Part shown: piece by piece, positions 10,782-19,204 of the stretch
Position numbering within the stretch: position 1 is the stretch's first letter
How the letters are laid out: each line of letters begins with the position of its first letter
Assembly (NCBI GenBank): GCA_964418975.1
Contig: CAYQNV010000068.1
Location: 7,947-71,946 of the forward strand
Origin: JAIOPA01 sp964418975
GTDB lineage: Bacteria > Eisenbacteria > RBG-16-71-46
DNA: 64,000 bases
Direction of reading: 5' to 3'
Position numbers and translations under genes: made by a program
The notes under the pieces: model-generated
Seen by the model: the letters and a program-made list of their open reading frames with translations, nothing else
What the model was told of the DNA's origin: nothing
Databases searched by the model: none

Positions 10782-11680
10782 GCGGCGCGGTCGCGGTCGG
10801 CGTGTTCGATGGCGTGCACCTCGGGCACCGGGCGCTGCTCGAGCGCACGCGCGAGCGCGCCACGGGCGGTCGCGTGGTGGCGGTGAGCTTCGAGCCGCAT
10901 CCCGACGTGGTGCTGGCCCGCGAGTTCCGGCCGTACGCCCCGCTCACGCCGCTTCCCGAGAAGCTCGCACGCTTCGCACGCCTGGGCGTGGATCTCCACG
11001 TGCTGCCGTTCACACGCGAACTGGCCGCGCTCGAGCCCGACGTGTTCGTGCAGCGGCACCTGGTGGAGCCGTTCGCACCGCGCTGGCTCGTGGTGGGTGA
11101 GGATTTCGCGTTGGGCCGCGGCCGAGCCGGGAACGTCGCGCGACTGCGCGAGCTGGGTGCTCGGTCGGGCTTCGAGGTGGATGCGCTGCCGCTGCACGTC
11201 GCGGCGGGCGCCCCGGTGACGAGCACGCGCATCCGCGCACTGCTCGCCGAGGGCCGCGTGGTGGACGCGGGCGTGCTGCTCGGCCGCCCGTACGGCTTGA
11301 CCGGGCTCGTGGTGGGGGGCGAGCGACTCGGGCGCACGCTGGGATTCCCCACCGCGAACCTGAGGCTGCACGACGAGCAGCTGGTCCCCGCGCACGGCAT
11401 CTACGCGGTGTGGGCGCGTCCGCCGGGTGAGTCGGCGTGGCGCATGGGGGCCATGAGCGTCGGGGTTCGGCCCACGTTCGGAGGGGGCCTGCGCACGCTC
11501 GAGGTGTTCCTGCTCGACTGGAATGGCGACCTCTACGGACAGGATCTCGCCGTGGCGTTCGCCGACTGGCTCCGCCCGGAGCGGGCTTTCCCGGACGCTC
11601 AAGCGCTGGTGGCCGCCATGACCGCCGACGTCGCCGAGGCACGGATCCGGCTCGCTCGCCTCGGGCCCCCGGCCGAATGA
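10778..11680 (+). CDS. ribF: Bifunctional riboflavin kinase / FAD synthetase
   Basis: A 300-residue two-domain enzyme that turns riboflavin into FMN and FAD. The adenylyltransferase domain carries GVFDGVHLGH at residues 8-17, GEDFALGRGRAG near 107-118 and the STRIR motif near 149. The C-terminal riboflavin kinase domain has GERLGRTLGFPTANL at about 181-195, HGIYAVW and VGVRPTFGG. The N terminus is about ten residues shorter than usual, starting almost directly at the first beta strand. The ATG overlaps the truB stop (ATGA). It is the last gene of this co-oriented block before the rpsO promoter. Confidence 0.95.
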   Translation: MSGAVAVGVFDGVHLGHRALLERTRERATGGRVVAVSFEPHPDVVLAREFRPYAPLTPLPEKLARFARLGVDLHVLPFTRELAALEPDVFVQRHLVEPFAPRWLVVGEDFALGRGRAGNVARLRELGARSGFEVDALPLHVAAGAPVTSTRIRALLAEGRVVDAGVLLGRPYGLTGLVVGGERLGRTLGFPTANLRLHDEQLVPAHGIYAVWARPPGESAWRMGAMSVGVRPTFGGGLRTLEVFLLDWNGDLYGQDLAVAFADWLRPERAFPDAQALVAAMTADVAEARIRLARLGPPAE

Positions 11681-11790
11681 CGTGCCGAGCTCTGCGCCAA
11701 CCGCCGTCTGAGCCGACAAATCCAATAATGACAAGTGGTTAGGCAGTTCTTGGCATCTGCGACCCCCGACTGGAGGCCGGCGCGCGTCGG

Positions 11791-11799
11791 TGTTATATT
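11791..11799 (+). promoter_or_regulatory. Extended -10 promoter and leader of rpsO
   Basis: TGTTATATT forms an extended -10 (TG at 11791-11792, TATATT at 11794-11799) in a locally AT-richer patch; no good -35 is seen. Transcription would start near 11806, giving a ~100-nt leader with a small hairpin at about 11813-11828 (GGA-CCC, loop TCA, GGG-T-TCC). Ribosomal protein S15 is known to repress its own leader in several bacteria, so this leader is a candidate site. The gap 11681-11790 shows only an AT-richer patch near 11715-11755. Confidence 0.5.
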
Positions 11800-11904
11800 C
11801 CCGCGTCGCCCTGGACCCTCAGGGTTCCCCGCAGCACGCGCTTCCCGTCGAGACCTGAACCTCGCGGGCGGGGCCGGGCACTCACCCGTATCAGGAGTCG
11901 TCCC

Positions 11905-12174
11905 TTGACGCTGACCAAGGAACAGAAACTGGGCATCATCGAGAAATTCAAGACGCACGAGGGAGATTCGGGTTCTCCGGAGGTGCAGATCGCCCTCCTC
12001 ACCGAGAAGATCAACTACCTCACCGAGCACTTCAAGGTCCACAAGCGCGACCACGCGTCGCGGCGAGGGCTGTTGCGCATGGTCGGTCAGCGCCGCCGCC
12101 TGCTGGACTACTTGAAAGCGACCAAGGTCGAACGCTACCGAAAGGTGGTAAAGGACCTGGGACTTCGCCGCTAG
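11905..12174 (+). CDS. rpsO: 30S ribosomal protein S15
   Basis: An 89-residue primary 16S rRNA-binding protein of the small subunit. The sequence follows the universal S15 pattern: HEGDSGSPEVQIALLTEKI, LTEHFKVHKRDHASRRGLL, MVGQRRRLLDYLK and the closing YRKVVKDLGLRR. The start is TTG at 11905, with a CAGGAG ribosome binding site 8 nt upstream. The length equals the family norm. It is followed by an intrinsic terminator and then by pnp, the common rpsO-pnp order. Confidence 0.97.
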   Translation: MTLTKEQKLGIIEKFKTHEGDSGSPEVQIALLTEKINYLTEHFKVHKRDHASRRGLLRMVGQRRRLLDYLKATKVERYRKVVKDLGLRR

Positions 12175-12193
12175 GAGATCCTGGCGGCACGAG

Positions 12194-12220
12194 ACGCGGC
12201 CCACACGGGCCGCGTTCTCT
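12194..12220 (+). terminator. Intrinsic terminator after rpsO
   Basis: ACGCGGCCC (12194-12202) pairs perfectly with GGGCCGCGT (12207-12215) around a 4-nt ACAC loop, followed by TCTCTT. A 9-bp GC-rich stem with a pyrimidine-rich tail 20 nt behind the stop codon is a good rho-independent terminator, probably leaky so that pnp is read through. In rpsO-pnp operons this junction is also a classic RNase processing region. Confidence 0.8.
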
Positions 12221-12325
12221 TAAGGACGGGGAGGGCCCCCGTCCGACCCACCGGGCGCCGCACGCACGGATGGGTGGACAGCGGCCGGGAAGGCCCCGGC
12301 TGCATGCGAGAGAACAGGAAGTGGA

Positions 12326-14506
12326 ATGGCAGAGCACAAGGTAACTGTCGACTTGGGCGGCAAGGAACTCACGATCAGCACTGGCAAGTGGGCCAAGCTC
12401 GCCGGCGGTTCCGCCGTCGTCCAGCTGGGCGGCACGATCGTGCTGGTGGCGTCGAGCGCCGCGAAGACCGCGAAGCCAGGGCTGGATTTCGTGCCCCTGA
12501 CCTGCGACTACCGCGAGCGCACGTACGCCGCGGGCAAGATCCCGGGCGGCTTCTTCAAGCGTGAAGGGCGTCCCACGGAGAAGGAGACGCTTTCGAGCCG
12601 CCAGATCGATCGTCCGATCCGTCCGCTCATGCACAAGCAGTGGACGTACGAGACCCAGGTCATGGCGACCGTGGTGTCCTCGGATCAGGAGCACGACGGT
12701 GACGTCCTCGCGGTGATCGGCGGCTCCGTGTCGCTGGTGCTGTCGGACATCCCGTTCCCCGAGCCGGTGGCCTGCGTCCGCGTGGGCCGGGTGGAGGGCC
12801 AGTGGGTGGCGATGCCCACGTTTGCGCAGCTCGACGAATCCGACGTGGACATCGTCGTGGCCGGAACGGCAACCGACATCATCATGGTGGAAGGTGGCAG
12901 CCGCGAGGTGTCCGAGGCGGACATGATCGGCGCGCTGGACTTCGCCATGCAGCAGATCCGCAAGATCGTCGCGGTGCAGAGCGAGCTGGTGAAGCTCGCC
13001 GGCAAGCCGAAGCGCCCGGTGATCGATAAGGTTGACGTGAGCGAGCTCGAGGCGGAGTTGCGCTCCATGTACACGAACCGCCTGCGCGATGCGATCCGCA
13101 TTCCCGGCAAGGAGTCGCGCCAGGAAGAGCTGGATATCATCACGAAGGAAGCCGTGGCGGCACTGGCCGAGAAGCACGGCGACAAGGCGGTGTTCACGGC
13201 CAAGCTCCTGCACGACATCGAGCGCGACGAGTTGCGCGAGATGATTCTGCGCGATGGCGTGCGCTCGGACGGTCGCAAGCCGGACCAGATCCGCCCGATC
13301 ACCATCGAGGTCGGCGTGCTTCCACGCACGCACGGCTCGTGCCTGTTCACGCGCGGCGAGACGCAGGCGCTGGTGGTCACCACGCTCGGCACCAAGTCCG
13401 ACGAGCAGCGCGTCGAGGAGCTCGAGGGCCAGTCGTGGAAGTCGTACATGCTGCACTACAACTTCCCGCCGTTCTCCGTGGGCGAGACGCGTCCGATTCG
13501 CGGGCCGGGTCGTCGCGAGATCGGCCACGGCGCGCTCGCCGAGCGCTCCGTCGAACCGGTGATCCCCGCCGACACGAGCTTCCCGTACACGATCCGCATC
13601 GTGTCGGACATCCTCGAGTCGAACGGGTCGTCGTCGATGGCGTCGGTGTGCGGCGCTTCCATGTCGCTCATGGACGCCGGCGTGCCGGTGAAGGCGCCGG
13701 TCGCGGGCGTGGCGATGGGCCTGATCAAGGAAGGTGACCGCGTCGCGGTGCTCACCGACATCCTTGGCGTCGAGGATCACCTCGGCGACATGGATTTCAA
13801 GGTGACGGGCACCACCGAGGGCATCACGGCATTCCAGATGGACACCAAGATCGGCGGCATCTCGTTCGAGATCATGAAGAGCGCTCTCGAGCAGGCGCGC
13901 GTCGGCCGGCTGTTCATCCTCGGCAAGATGAAGGACTGCCTGGCCGCGCCGCGTGGGGAGATGTCGCCGTTCGCGCCGCGCATCACGATCCTGCACATCA
14001 ATCCCGACAAGATCCGCGAGGTCATCGGGCCGGGTGGCAAGATCATCAAGAAGATCACCGAAGAGACCGGCTGCCAGATCGACATCGAGGACACCGGTGA
14101 GATCCGCATCGCGGCCGTCAACATGGAAGGCAGCAAGCGCGCCGAGGAGATCATCCGCAATATCACGGAGGATCCCGAGATCGGCCGGACCTACCAGGGC
14201 AAGGTGCGGAGCATCGTCAACTTCGGCGCGTTCGTGGAGATCGTTCCGGGGCGTGACGGGCTGCTGCACGTGTCCGAGATCGACTGGGGCCGCACCGAAA
14301 AGGTCGAGGACGTGCTGAACGTCGGCGACCTGGTGATGGTCAAGGTGGTTGACGTGGATCGGGACGGCAAGATCCGCCTGTCGCGACGCGCCCTGCTGCC
14401 GCAGCCGGAAGGCTACGTGGGAGCGGGTGCGGGCAGCGGCGGCAGTGGCGGTGGCCGACGTGACCGGGACCGCGGCGACCGCGATCGCGGTCCGCGCCGG
14501 CGCTAG
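12326..14506 (+). CDS. pnp: Polyribonucleotide nucleotidyltransferase (PNPase)
   Basis: A 726-residue phosphorolytic 3'-5' exoribonuclease of the mRNA degradosome. Two RNase PH domains flank a helical linker; the second contains GRREIGHGALAERSVEPVIP-type sequence (key GRREIGHG) and the catalytic aspartates in GVEDHLGDMDFKV. A KH domain (GPGGKIIKKITEETG) and an S1 domain (GKVRSIVNFGAFVEI, GLLHVSEI) follow. The tail is a short Gly-rich stretch and an Arg/Asp repeat (DRDRGDRDRG), a likely disordered RNA-binding tail. The AGGAAGTGG ribosome binding site precedes ATG 12326 at good distance. Confidence 0.97.
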   Translation: MAEHKVTVDLGGKELTISTGKWAKLAGGSAVVQLGGTIVLVASSAAKTAKPGLDFVPLTCDYRERTYAAGKIPGGFFKREGRPTEKETLSSRQIDRPIRPLMHKQWTYETQVMATVVSSDQEHDGDVLAVIGGSVSLVLSDIPFPEPVACVRVGRVEGQWVAMPTFAQLDESDVDIVVAGTATDIIMVEGGSREVSEADMIGALDFAMQQIRKIVAVQSELVKLAGKPKRPVIDKVDVSELEAELRSMYTNRLRDAIRIPGKESRQEELDIITKEAVAALAEKHGDKAVFTAKLLHDIERDELREMILRDGVRSDGRKPDQIRPITIEVGVLPRTHGSCLFTRGETQALVVTTLGTKSDEQRVEELEGQSWKSYMLHYNFPPFSVGETRPIRGPGRREIGHGALAERSVEPVIPADTSFPYTIRIVSDILESNGSSSMASVCGASMSLMDAGVPVKAPVAGVAMGLIKEGDRVAVLTDILGVEDHLGDMDFKVTGTTEGITAFQMDTKIGGISFEIMKSALEQARVGRLFILGKMKDCLAAPRGEMSPFAPRITILHINPDKIREVIGPGGKIIKKITEETGCQIDIEDTGEIRIAAVNMEGSKRAEEIIRNITEDPEIGRTYQGKVRSIVNFGAFVEIVPGRDGLLHVSEIDWGRTEKVEDVLNVGDLVMVKVVDVDRDGKIRLSRRALLPQPEGYVGAGAGSGGSGGGRRDRDRGDRDRGPRRR

Positions 14507-14521
14507 CAGCGAACATCCGTG

Positions 14522-14556
14522 ACGGCGGGCGGCCCATCCGGGTCGCCCGCCGTTTG
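14522..14556 (+). terminator. Intrinsic terminator after pnp
   Basis: ACGGCGGGCG (14522-14531) pairs perfectly with CGCCCGCCGT (14544-14553). The loop can extend the stem by CCC/GGG around ATCC, and the arm is followed by TTT. It lies 15 nt behind the pnp stop and closes the translation/RNA operon. Confidence 0.82.
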
Positions 14557-14633
14557 CGCGTACGGGAGTCGGATGTCACGTTCCGACCTCGCCCCTTCCC
14601 CGGATCCGGACTCGCCCCCTTGCGAAGGCGTCC

Positions 14634-15983
14634 ATGAGCGAAGCGAAGGCATCCATGAGCGAAGCGAAAGTGTCCATGCCCGACGTGAACGAGTCCAACG
14701 CCAACACGGTCTCGAAGACCGTCCTGCCGACGGGTCTCACCCTGCTGTCCCAGACGCTTTCCGATCGCCGCACGCTTTCGCTCGGCGTGTGGGTGCGGAG
14801 TGGCTCGCGCGACGAGCCCCGGCCGCTGCTTGGCGTGACGCACTTCCTCGAACACATGATGTTCAAGGGCACCGAGACACGCGACGCCCGGGCGATCGCC
14901 GCGAGCCTCGAGTCCCTCGGCGGCCACTTGGACGCATTCACCTCGCGCGAACAGGTCTGCTACACCGCGCGCGTGCTCTCGGAGCACCTGCCGCAAGCGG
15001 TCGAGGTGCTGTCCGACCTGGTGTGTCGTTCGCGGTTCGAGACGGCCGAGATCGAGCGCGAGAAGTCGGTCGTGCGCGAGGAGATCCTGTCCTACGAGGA
15101 CAGCCCCGAGGAGAAGGTGGCCGACCTGCTCTCCGAGCAGTTGTGGGGCGATCATGCGCTCGGACGCCCCATCCTCGGCACGCTCGAGACGGTCACGGCG
15201 CTCGACCGCGACGCGATCCGCGCCCAGTTCGTGGGACGCTATCGCGCGGACCAGCTGGTGGTGGTGGCGGCTGGCGGGCTCGAACACGAGGCGCTGGTGG
15301 CCGAATCCGCGCGTTGGTTTTCGCCGCCCGACGGCGCGGCGCCGGTGCTGGACCGGCTTCCGGAGTCCCACCGCCCGAGCGTGCGACACGAGACCCGTGA
15401 CCTGCAGCAGCTCTACCTGTCGCTCGGAGCGCGCGGCGTGGCCTACGGCGATCCCACGCGATACTCACTCGTGGTGGGGGAGACGCTGCTCGGCGGCGGC
15501 ATGAGCTCGCGGCTGTTCCAGCGCATCCGCGAGCAGGCGGGCCTCGCCTACAGCGTGTTCACCTCGCTCGACCTGCTCCGCGACGGCGGGCTGCTCGCCA
15601 TCCACCTCGGCGTCTCGCCCGAGAAGGGGCGCGAGGCGCTCCAGCTTCTGCGCGAGGAGATCTCGCGCCTGCTGAGCGAGGGCCCCACCTCCGACGAGGT
15701 GGAAGCCGCGAAGATGCAGCTCAAGGGGTCGGTGGTGATGGCGCAGGAGAGCGTGTCGAGCCGCATGTATCACGTGGCGCGCCAGGAGCTCTACCTCGGC
15801 CGCCAGACGTCGTCGGAGGAGCAGCTCGAGCACATCCTCGCCGTGACCCGCGACCAGGCACACGACGCGCTCCGCCGGTTCACCCGGCCGGAACGGTTCT
15901 CACTCGCAGCACTCGGACCCGACCCCGGCGGGGCGCTGAGCGAGAGCGACTGGCCGGTGGCGGCGGACGCCCCGGGCACTTAG
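14634..15983 (+). CDS. M16 family zinc metalloprotease (processing peptidase-like)
   Basis: A 449-residue single-unit M16B peptidase similar to YmxG/PqqL-type processing proteases that usually follow pnp in bacteria. The inverted zinc motif HFLEH lies at residues 70-74 and the distal glutamate at about 150 in REEILSYEDSPEE. The C-terminal inactive-like half carries the R/Y pair region RIREQAGLAYSV. The N terminus is odd: three in-frame ATGs (14634, 14655, 14676) sit in 21-nt repeats that encode SEAKASM-type units, so the true start could be any of them. No strong Shine-Dalgarno distinguishes them. The 127-nt upstream gap holds the pnp terminator and nothing else clear. Confidence 0.92.
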   Translation: MSEAKASMSEAKVSMPDVNESNANTVSKTVLPTGLTLLSQTLSDRRTLSLGVWVRSGSRDEPRPLLGVTHFLEHMMFKGTETRDARAIAASLESLGGHLDAFTSREQVCYTARVLSEHLPQAVEVLSDLVCRSRFETAEIEREKSVVREEILSYEDSPEEKVADLLSEQLWGDHALGRPILGTLETVTALDRDAIRAQFVGRYRADQLVVVAAGGLEHEALVAESARWFSPPDGAAPVLDRLPESHRPSVRHETRDLQQLYLSLGARGVAYGDPTRYSLVVGETLLGGGMSSRLFQRIREQAGLAYSVFTSLDLLRDGGLLAIHLGVSPEKGREALQLLREEISRLLSEGPTSDEVEAAKMQLKGSVVMAQESVSSRMYHVARQELYLGRQTSSEEQLEHILAVTRDQAHDALRRFTRPERFSLAALGPDPGGALSESDWPVAADAPGT

Positions 15984-16035
15984 GCCGCGGCGCCGGCCGC
16001 ACGCCCGCGCGCGTTCGGCCGGCCGCGCGACGCAT

Positions 16036-17247
16036 TCACCAGGTGAGTCCCGCGCGCACCATGCGCTCGCCCGCGTCGCGGCAGCGCGCCTCGTCCACGC
16101 ACAGCGCGACTCGCACATAGCCCTCGCCGGCCTGGCCGAAGCCCGAGCCCGGCGACACCACGACGCCGGTCTTGTCGAGCAGCTCCGACGTGAAGTCGAG
16201 CGAGTTCGCGAAACGCCCTGGGATCGGCAGCCACAGGTAGAGCGTGGCCAATGGCCGCGCCACCGGGTAGCCGAGCGGCGCGATCGCCGACAGGAACGCC
16301 TCGCCGCGCTTGCGATAGAGCTTCGCGGCGTCGGCACAGTAATCCTGGGGCCCATTCAGCACGGCGAGCCCGGCGCGCTGGATGGCCATGAACACGCCGA
16401 AGTCCATGTTGGACTTGATGCGCGTGAGGTTCGCGACGATGTCCGCGTTGCCGACGGCGAAACCCAGACGCCAGCCCTGCATGGAGTAACTCTTCGAAAA
16501 CGAGTGGAACTCGAGCGTTCGCTCCTTGTCGCGGTCGTGCTGCAGGAACGATCGCGCGCGATACGACGGGTCGAGCGGCAGGTCGCAATACGCGATGTCG
16601 CTCACCACGAACAGGTCGTGGAGCCGGGCAAAGGCCAGGATCTCGTCGTAGAGCTCCGCCGACTCCGTGCCGCCGGTGGGATTGTTCGGGTAGTTCAGGA
16701 ACAGCACCTTCGCGCGCCGTGCCTCGTCCTCGGGAATCGCGGCCAGATTCGGGCGAAAACCGTGTGCGGGCTCGAGCGGTACTTCGATCACGCGTACCTG
16801 CGCGAGCGCGGCGAGTCCGAGGTAGGCCGGGTAGCACGGCGTGCACAGCAAGATCGTGTCGCCGGGATTCAGGTGCGCGAGGAAGAACTTGGCGATACCT
16901 TCCTTGGAGCCCACCAGCGCGAGCGCCTCGCGCTCGGGATCCACCGGTACGCCGAATCGGCGCCCGTACCAGCCGGCGACCGCAGCGCGGAACTCGGGCA
17001 GGCCATTGAACGAGGGATAGCGGTGGTTCTGAACGCGCGGGTCCAACAGCGCTGCCTGAAGCGTGTCGAGCGCGATCTGAGGCGGCCGGATGTCAGGGTT
17101 CCCCACGCCCAGATCGATGACGTCGACGCCCTGGCGCAGCTTCTCGTCGCGATTCTGGAACACTCGCGCGAGCGCGTACGGAGGCACGTTCAGGAGGCGG
17201 TCCGACGCCGCAAGGCGAGGTTTGACAGGCGATTGGCTCGACGACAT
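16036..17247 (-). CDS. PLP-dependent class I aminotransferase (DapL/AlaA-like)
   Basis: A 403-residue fold-type I enzyme. It shows DLGVGNPDI near residue 45, NYPNNPTGG near 185, SDIAYCDL near 217 and the PLP-binding lysine in SFSKSYSMQGWR (Lys252), followed by GFAVGN. The overall wording is closest to LL-diaminopimelate aminotransferases and related alanine/aspartate aminotransferases. Substrate cannot be fixed from sequence alone. The start is the ATG at 17247, with GAGGGA a suitable distance upstream on the minus strand. It is divergent from the DUF3108 gene with only ~57 nt between starts, so the promoters must overlap. Its 3' end faces the M16 gene. Confidence 0.88.
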   Translation of the reverse strand: MSSSQSPVKPRLAASDRLLNVPPYALARVFQNRDEKLRQGVDVIDLGVGNPDIRPPQIALDTLQAALLDPRVQNHRYPSFNGLPEFRAAVAGWYGRRFGVPVDPEREALALVGSKEGIAKFFLAHLNPGDTILLCTPCYPAYLGLAALAQVRVIEVPLEPAHGFRPNLAAIPEDEARRAKVLFLNYPNNPTGGTESAELYDEILAFARLHDLFVVSDIAYCDLPLDPSYRARSFLQHDRDKERTLEFHSFSKSYSMQGWRLGFAVGNADIVANLTRIKSNMDFGVFMAIQRAGLAVLNGPQDYCADAAKLYRKRGEAFLSAIAPLGYPVARPLATLYLWLPIPGRFANSLDFTSELLDKTGVVVSPGSGFGQAGEGYVRVALCVDEARCRDAGERMVRAGLTW

Positions 17248-17304
17248 AGTGACTCCCTCGATGGCCGCTCCCGGCACGGCACTGGACTTGCGATGTTCGT
17301 GTGC

Positions 17305-18174
17305 ATGACGAACCGCACCGGACATTCTAGAGGGGTCAGCGGCAAGGGGCCAGTCGCTCCGCGAGCCCTCCGCTGGGCGCTGCCCCTGATCCTCGTCGCG
17401 TCGTCGTGGGCCGGCCCGCCACCCGGCCGCGGCGACGAGCCCGAACTGCCCGACAGTTCCAGTTTCACGCGTTCGAGTCCAGCGCTCGACACACTGCCGG
17501 CCGTTGCCCGGCCGTTCAAGGCCGGCGAATCGCTGCGTTTCTCGGTGCAGTACGGCTTCATCCACGCCGGCTCCGCCTGGCTCGAGGTGCCCGAGGTGAG
17601 CGACTGGAACGGTCATCCGTCCTGGCGGCTGGTGGCGCGCGCCGAGTCGAACAGCTTCTTCGACAAGATGTACAAGGTGCGCAATCGCATCGAGTCCCTG
17701 TGGGACCAGGAGTCCCGCTTCAGTTGGCGCTACTTCGAGGATCGCCACGAGGGGCGCTTCACGGCGAACGACACCATCGTGTTCGAGCCCGACTCGCTGC
17801 GCATGCGCTACAAGAACGGCCAGAGCTACCCGGTGCCGGGTCCGGTGCAGGACGCGCTGTCGTCGTTCTACATGACCCGATTCCAGGCACTCCCGCTCGG
17901 CGGGCTCATCACGTTCGACTACCACGCCAGTCGCAAGACTGCGCCCATGGAGGTGCGGGTGCTGGGCCGCGAGCGGGTGAAGACGCCGGCAGGCCGGTTC
18001 GATTGCGTGGTGCTGGAGCCGCTCATCAAGGCGGGTGGCATCTTCAAGAACAAGGGCCGGCTCGTGATCTGGCTCACCGATGACGAGCGGAGGATGCCGG
18101 TGCTCATGAAGAGCAAGGTCAAGATCGGCTCGGTGAAGGTGGTGTTGCAGGAAGTGAAGCTGGGAGACGGATGA
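17305..18174 (+). CDS. DUF3108-type secreted protein
   Basis: A ~289-residue exported protein. A basic start and a hydrophobic stretch (LRWALPLILVASSWA) form a signal peptide, with cleavage likely near AGPP. The mature part begins with a Pro/Ser-rich segment, then matches the DUF3108 pattern: FKAGESLRFSVQYGFIHAGSAWLEV, LVARAESNSFFDKMYKVRNR, PMEVRVLGRERVKTPAGRFDCVVLEP (key GRFDCVVLEP) and WLTDDERRMPVLMKSK. The fold is a beta barrel/LolA-like sheet of unknown role. ATG 17305 is chosen, but ATG 17293 in the same frame is also possible. The stop overlaps the next gene's ATG (ATGA). Confidence 0.8.
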   Translation: MTNRTGHSRGVSGKGPVAPRALRWALPLILVASSWAGPPPGRGDEPELPDSSSFTRSSPALDTLPAVARPFKAGESLRFSVQYGFIHAGSAWLEVPEVSDWNGHPSWRLVARAESNSFFDKMYKVRNRIESLWDQESRFSWRYFEDRHEGRFTANDTIVFEPDSLRMRYKNGQSYPVPGPVQDALSSFYMTRFQALPLGGLITFDYHASRKTAPMEVRVLGRERVKTPAGRFDCVVLEPLIKAGGIFKNKGRLVIWLTDDERRMPVLMKSKVKIGSVKVVLQEVKLGDG

Positions 18175-19115
18175 GCCGCTACCGCGAGGCCGACCTGTCG
18201 CAGCTCAAGCGACTGCCGGTCGCCGACCGTCCCACGCGGGTGTCGGTGGCGGAGTTCGCGCGTCCGCTCGAGCCCGCGGCGGCCGCATCGCTACTCGCCT
18301 CGTTGCCCGACCTGCTCGCCGCGCGTTCGCTTCGCGAGGTGGTGGCGCGCACGGTGGCAGCGCATCGGGGCGGCCGACCGGTCGTGGTGTTGCTCGGCGG
18401 CCACGTCGTCAAGGTGGGAGTGGCGCCGTGCTTCATCGAGCTGCTCGAACGCGGGGTGATCACGCACGTGGCCATGAACGGCGCAGCCGCGATCCATGAC
18501 GTGGAGATCGCGCGCGTCGGCCGCACGTCGGAGGACGTCGAAGCGAACCTCGAGTCCGGGTCGTTCGGAATGGTGGACGAGACCGGATCGTTCATGAACC
18601 AGGTCGCGGTCGAGGCGGCGAGCGCGCGGCTGGGGCTGGGGGAGGCGTGGGGTTCCGCGCTCGAGGCCGAGCGCGCGCCGCACCGGGACGCGAGCCTGCT
18701 CGCGCGAGCCTGGCGCAGAGGCGTGCCCGCAACGGTGCACGTGGCGCTCGGGACCGATACCATCCACTATGACCCCGGCTGTGATGGGGCCGCGCTTGGG
18801 GACACCACGCTCCGCGACTTCCGTATCCTGGCGGGCACGCTGGCCGAGGCCCGGGGGGCAGTGGTGCTGAATGTGGGCTCTGCCGTGCTCATGCCCGAGG
18901 TGTTCCTCAAGGCGCTGGCCGTGGCCCGGAACCTGGGCGCGGGGCTCGAAGAGCTGACCACGGTGAACATGGACCAGATCCAGCACTACCGGCCGCGGGT
19001 GAACGTGGTGGAGCGCCCCACGCGGGCGGCGGGGGCCAGGGGCTATTCCCTCACGGGACATCACGAGATCCTGGTGCCGCTCTTCTGTGGCGCGGTGCTT
19101 GCCGATTTGGCTTGA
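18171..19115 (+). CDS. Conserved protein, deoxyhypusine synthase-like
   Basis: A 314-residue cytoplasmic protein without an obvious bacterial pathway here. Blocks seen: GGHVVKVGVAPCFIELLERGVITHVAMNGAAAIHD (key parts GGHVVKVG and MNGAAAIHD) and GRTSEDVEANL with SGSFGMVDETG. Further blocks are HVALGTDTIHYDP, NVGSAVLMPEVFLKAL and ITGHHE-like YSLTGHHEILVPL. The glycine-rich beginnings of strands and the NGAAAIHD/ETG blocks recall the NAD-binding deoxyhypusine synthase superfamily; the lysine that forms the enzyme intermediate could not be placed. It overlaps the DUF3108 gene by 4 nt, so the two are co-translated. Function is unknown; the superfamily link is from memory. Confidence 0.5.
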   Translation: MSRYREADLSQLKRLPVADRPTRVSVAEFARPLEPAAAASLLASLPDLLAARSLREVVARTVAAHRGGRPVVVLLGGHVVKVGVAPCFIELLERGVITHVAMNGAAAIHDVEIARVGRTSEDVEANLESGSFGMVDETGSFMNQVAVEAASARLGLGEAWGSALEAERAPHRDASLLARAWRRGVPATVHVALGTDTIHYDPGCDGAALGDTTLRDFRILAGTLAEARGAVVLNVGSAVLMPEVFLKALAVARNLGAGLEELTTVNMDQIQHYRPRVNVVERPTRAAGARGYSLTGHHEILVPLFCGAVLADLA

Positions 19116-19169
19116 GTGCAGATTGCCCGACGCCGATACCGCCGAGGCGTCCCGGAAGGCAGTGGCCAG

Positions 19170-19198
19170 TTGACGCGGTCCGAACCTCCGGAGATAAT
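19170..19198 (+). promoter_or_regulatory. Sigma70-type promoter of the polysaccharide locus
   Basis: TTGACG (19170-19175) and GATAAT (19193-19198) are separated by exactly 17 nt, the best consensus-like promoter in the window. The expected start site is near 19205, giving a ~230-nt leader before the export gene at 19437. It lies 55 nt behind the previous stop codon, so this is where the exopolysaccharide operon most likely begins. Confidence 0.75.
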
Positions 19199-19204
19199 CT
19201 TCTT

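Noticed and set aside
16504..17292. Open frame in front of the DUF3108 gene
   Set aside because: It runs antisense through the aminotransferase, which has clear catalytic motifs; the plus-strand translation there is a shadow.
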